Program-made: the position numbers and the translations under genes
Shown: one piece after another, positions 63,104 to 64,000 of the stretch
Layout: each line of letters opens with the position of its first letter
How positions within the stretch are numbered: position 1 is the stretch's first letter
Notes under the pieces: model-generated
The model's input: only the letters and a program-made list of their open reading frames with translations
Database searches by the model: none
Told to the model about the DNA's origin: nothing
Origin: Bifidobacterium sp. B4142
GTDB taxonomy: Bacteria; Actinomycetota; Actinomycetes; Actinomycetales; Bifidobacteriaceae
Length of the DNA stretch: 64,000 bases
Direction: 5' to 3'
Assembly: GCF_026537325.1 (NCBI RefSeq)
Contig: NZ_JAFNMJ010000002.1
Coordinates: 248,001-312,000, forward strand

Positions 63104-64000
63104 ATGAGCAGCGATCCCTTGGGTAATTTTTCCCCGCAGACGGCCGGCTGGTTTCGTCAGGCCTTCCCTCAGGGTCCCACGCCGACCCAGGTGCAGGCCT
63201 GGCCGGCCATCCGTTCAGGCGGCGATGCGCTGATCATTTCGCCCACCGGCTCGGGCAAGACCCTGGCCGCCTTTCTCTGGGCCATCGACGAGCTTATGAC
63301 CATGCCCCGGCGCTCCCGGAAGCCTGGGGTCGCCGTGCTCTACATCTCGCCCATGAAGGCCCTGGGGACGGATGTGGCCCGCAACCTGCAGGCTCCGCTG
63401 GAGGGCATAGCCGAGCGCTTTGTACAGCAGGGAGGTAAAGCGCCCAAGGTCCGGACGGGCATCCGTACCGGAGACGCCGACGCCCGCGGCCGCAGAGCCC
63501 TGGCCGCCCATCCTCCGGATATTCTGGTCACCACACCTGAGTCCCTCTATCTGATGCTGACCTCCAAGACGGCCAGCACGCTGAAGAACGTGCAGACCGT
63601 TATTGTGGACGAAATCCACGTTTTGGCGGGCAATAAGCGCGGGGCTCATCTGGCGCTGAGCCTGGAGCGCTTGGACGACCTGGTCGGAGGGCCTGTGCAG
63701 CGGATCGGCCTGTCGGCGACGGTCCGTCCACCCGAGCAGGTGGCCCGTTTTCTGGGCGGCAGCCGTCCGGTCAGTCTGATCCAGCCCAGGTCGTCCACAG
63801 CCATGGACCTGCGCCTGATCGAGCCCCTGGAGGACATGGGGGATCTGGCCGCGCCGCCCGGCGAGTCCAGCCAGGAAGGGCAGGAGGGGGACCAGAGAAG
63901 CGGATCCATCTGGCCTGCCGTCGAGCGGGCCATCCTGGATCAGGTCCTGTCCCACCGCACCACCCTGGTCTTCGTCAACTCCCGAGGACTCGCCGAACGC
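63104..64000 (+). CDS. Lhr-type large ATP-dependent helicase (3' end outside window)
   Basis: The frame from ATG 63104 (GGGAGAGGAG about 10 bases upstream) is open to the last base: 299 codons seen. The N-terminus SPQTAGWFRQAFPQGPTPTQVQAWPAIRSGGDALIISPTGSGKTLAAFLWAIDEL contains the Q-motif and Walker A of superfamily 2; TTPESLYLMLTS (motif Ib) and VDEIHVLAGNKRGAHLALSLERL (motif II, DEIH) followed by GLSAT (motif III) mark an Lhr helicase, about 1,500 aa in actinobacteria and implicated in DNA repair. It starts 47 bases after parE. The C-terminal part cannot be judged. Confidence 0.88.
   Translation, partial: MSSDPLGNFSPQTAGWFRQAFPQGPTPTQVQAWPAIRSGGDALIISPTGSGKTLAAFLWAIDELMTMPRRSRKPGVAVLYISPMKALGTDVARNLQAPLEGIAERFVQQGGKAPKVRTGIRTGDADARGRRALAAHPPDILVTTPESLYLMLTSKTASTLKNVQTVIVDEIHVLAGNKRGAHLALSLERLDDLVGGPVQRIGLSATVRPPEQVARFLGGSRPVSLIQPRSSTAMDLRLIEPLEDMGDLAAPPGESSQEGQEGDQRSGSIWPAVERAILDQVLSHRTTLVFVNSRGLAER

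Overview
The window comes from a high-GC Gram-positive chromosome, almost certainly a Bifidobacterium. The evidence is the set of actinobacterial protein families (DUF3710, DUF3159, DUF3046 before recA, DUF4192-like, a ClgR-type regulator after pgsA-cinA, a PASTA kinase), the xerD-parA-scpA-scpB order, a type A RNase P RNA, and an otherwise fermentative housekeeping gene set. I do not name a species. No rRNA, tRNA, CRISPR array, insertion sequence or prophage was recognised.

Layout. 1-3650: tail of a fused MFS/spermidine synthase-like gene, then xerD-parA-scpA-scpB (chromosome dimer resolution and segregation). 3760-8570: typA, a small membrane protein, pheA-tyrA (phenylalanine and tyrosine ends of the aromatic pathway) and a small SH3-like protein. 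8670-9600: xerC. 9740-17305: a complete oligopeptide ABC transporter with two tandem paralogous lipoprotein binding proteins, two permeases and one fused double ATPase. 17340-26070: DUF3710, DUF3159, a TRAM/SAM RNA methyltransferase, a half-size periplasmic-binding-like lipoprotein coupled to a CtpE-like P-type ATPase, and aconitase. 26130-32920: BI-1 membrane protein, aldo/keto reductase, small alarmone synthetase, miaB-miaA (ms2i6A37 of tRNA), a MerR regulator with a palindromic promoter, and a Fic protein with a degenerate active-site motif. 33020-40400: ftsK, pgsA, cinA, clgR, DUF3046, recA with a LexA box, recX.

40500-48300 is different. It is visibly AT-rich against the GC-rich surroundings and holds a standalone DprA-like gene, the conserved rnpB RNA on the minus strand, and a five-gene minus-strand sugar operon: a GH32-like fructosidase, a binding protein, two permeases and a LacI regulator. 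This operon has a near-consensus promoter (TTGACA, 17 bases, TAGTAT) flanked by two LacI-type operators. The operon looks horizontally acquired and is probably a self-contained fructoside uptake and hydrolysis cassette.

48310-64000 returns to core genes: hpf, secA, an orphan trpD with its own promoter and leader hairpin, a membrane protein, a PlsC-like acyltransferase, a PASTA serine/threonine kinase downstream of a polyprenyl diphosphate synthase, a short DUF4192-like protein, the primary sigma factor, topoisomerase IV subunit B (parE), and the start of an Lhr-type helicase that runs off the window.

The items most worth a second look are the GH32-like cassette and its control region, the Fic protein lacking several catalytic-loop residues, the leaderless-looking autoregulated MerR gene, the large insertion inside the oligopeptide transporter ATPase, and the half periplasmic-binding lipoprotein fused by translation to a cation pump. 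Base composition statements are by eye, and family assignments come from motif recognition without database searches.
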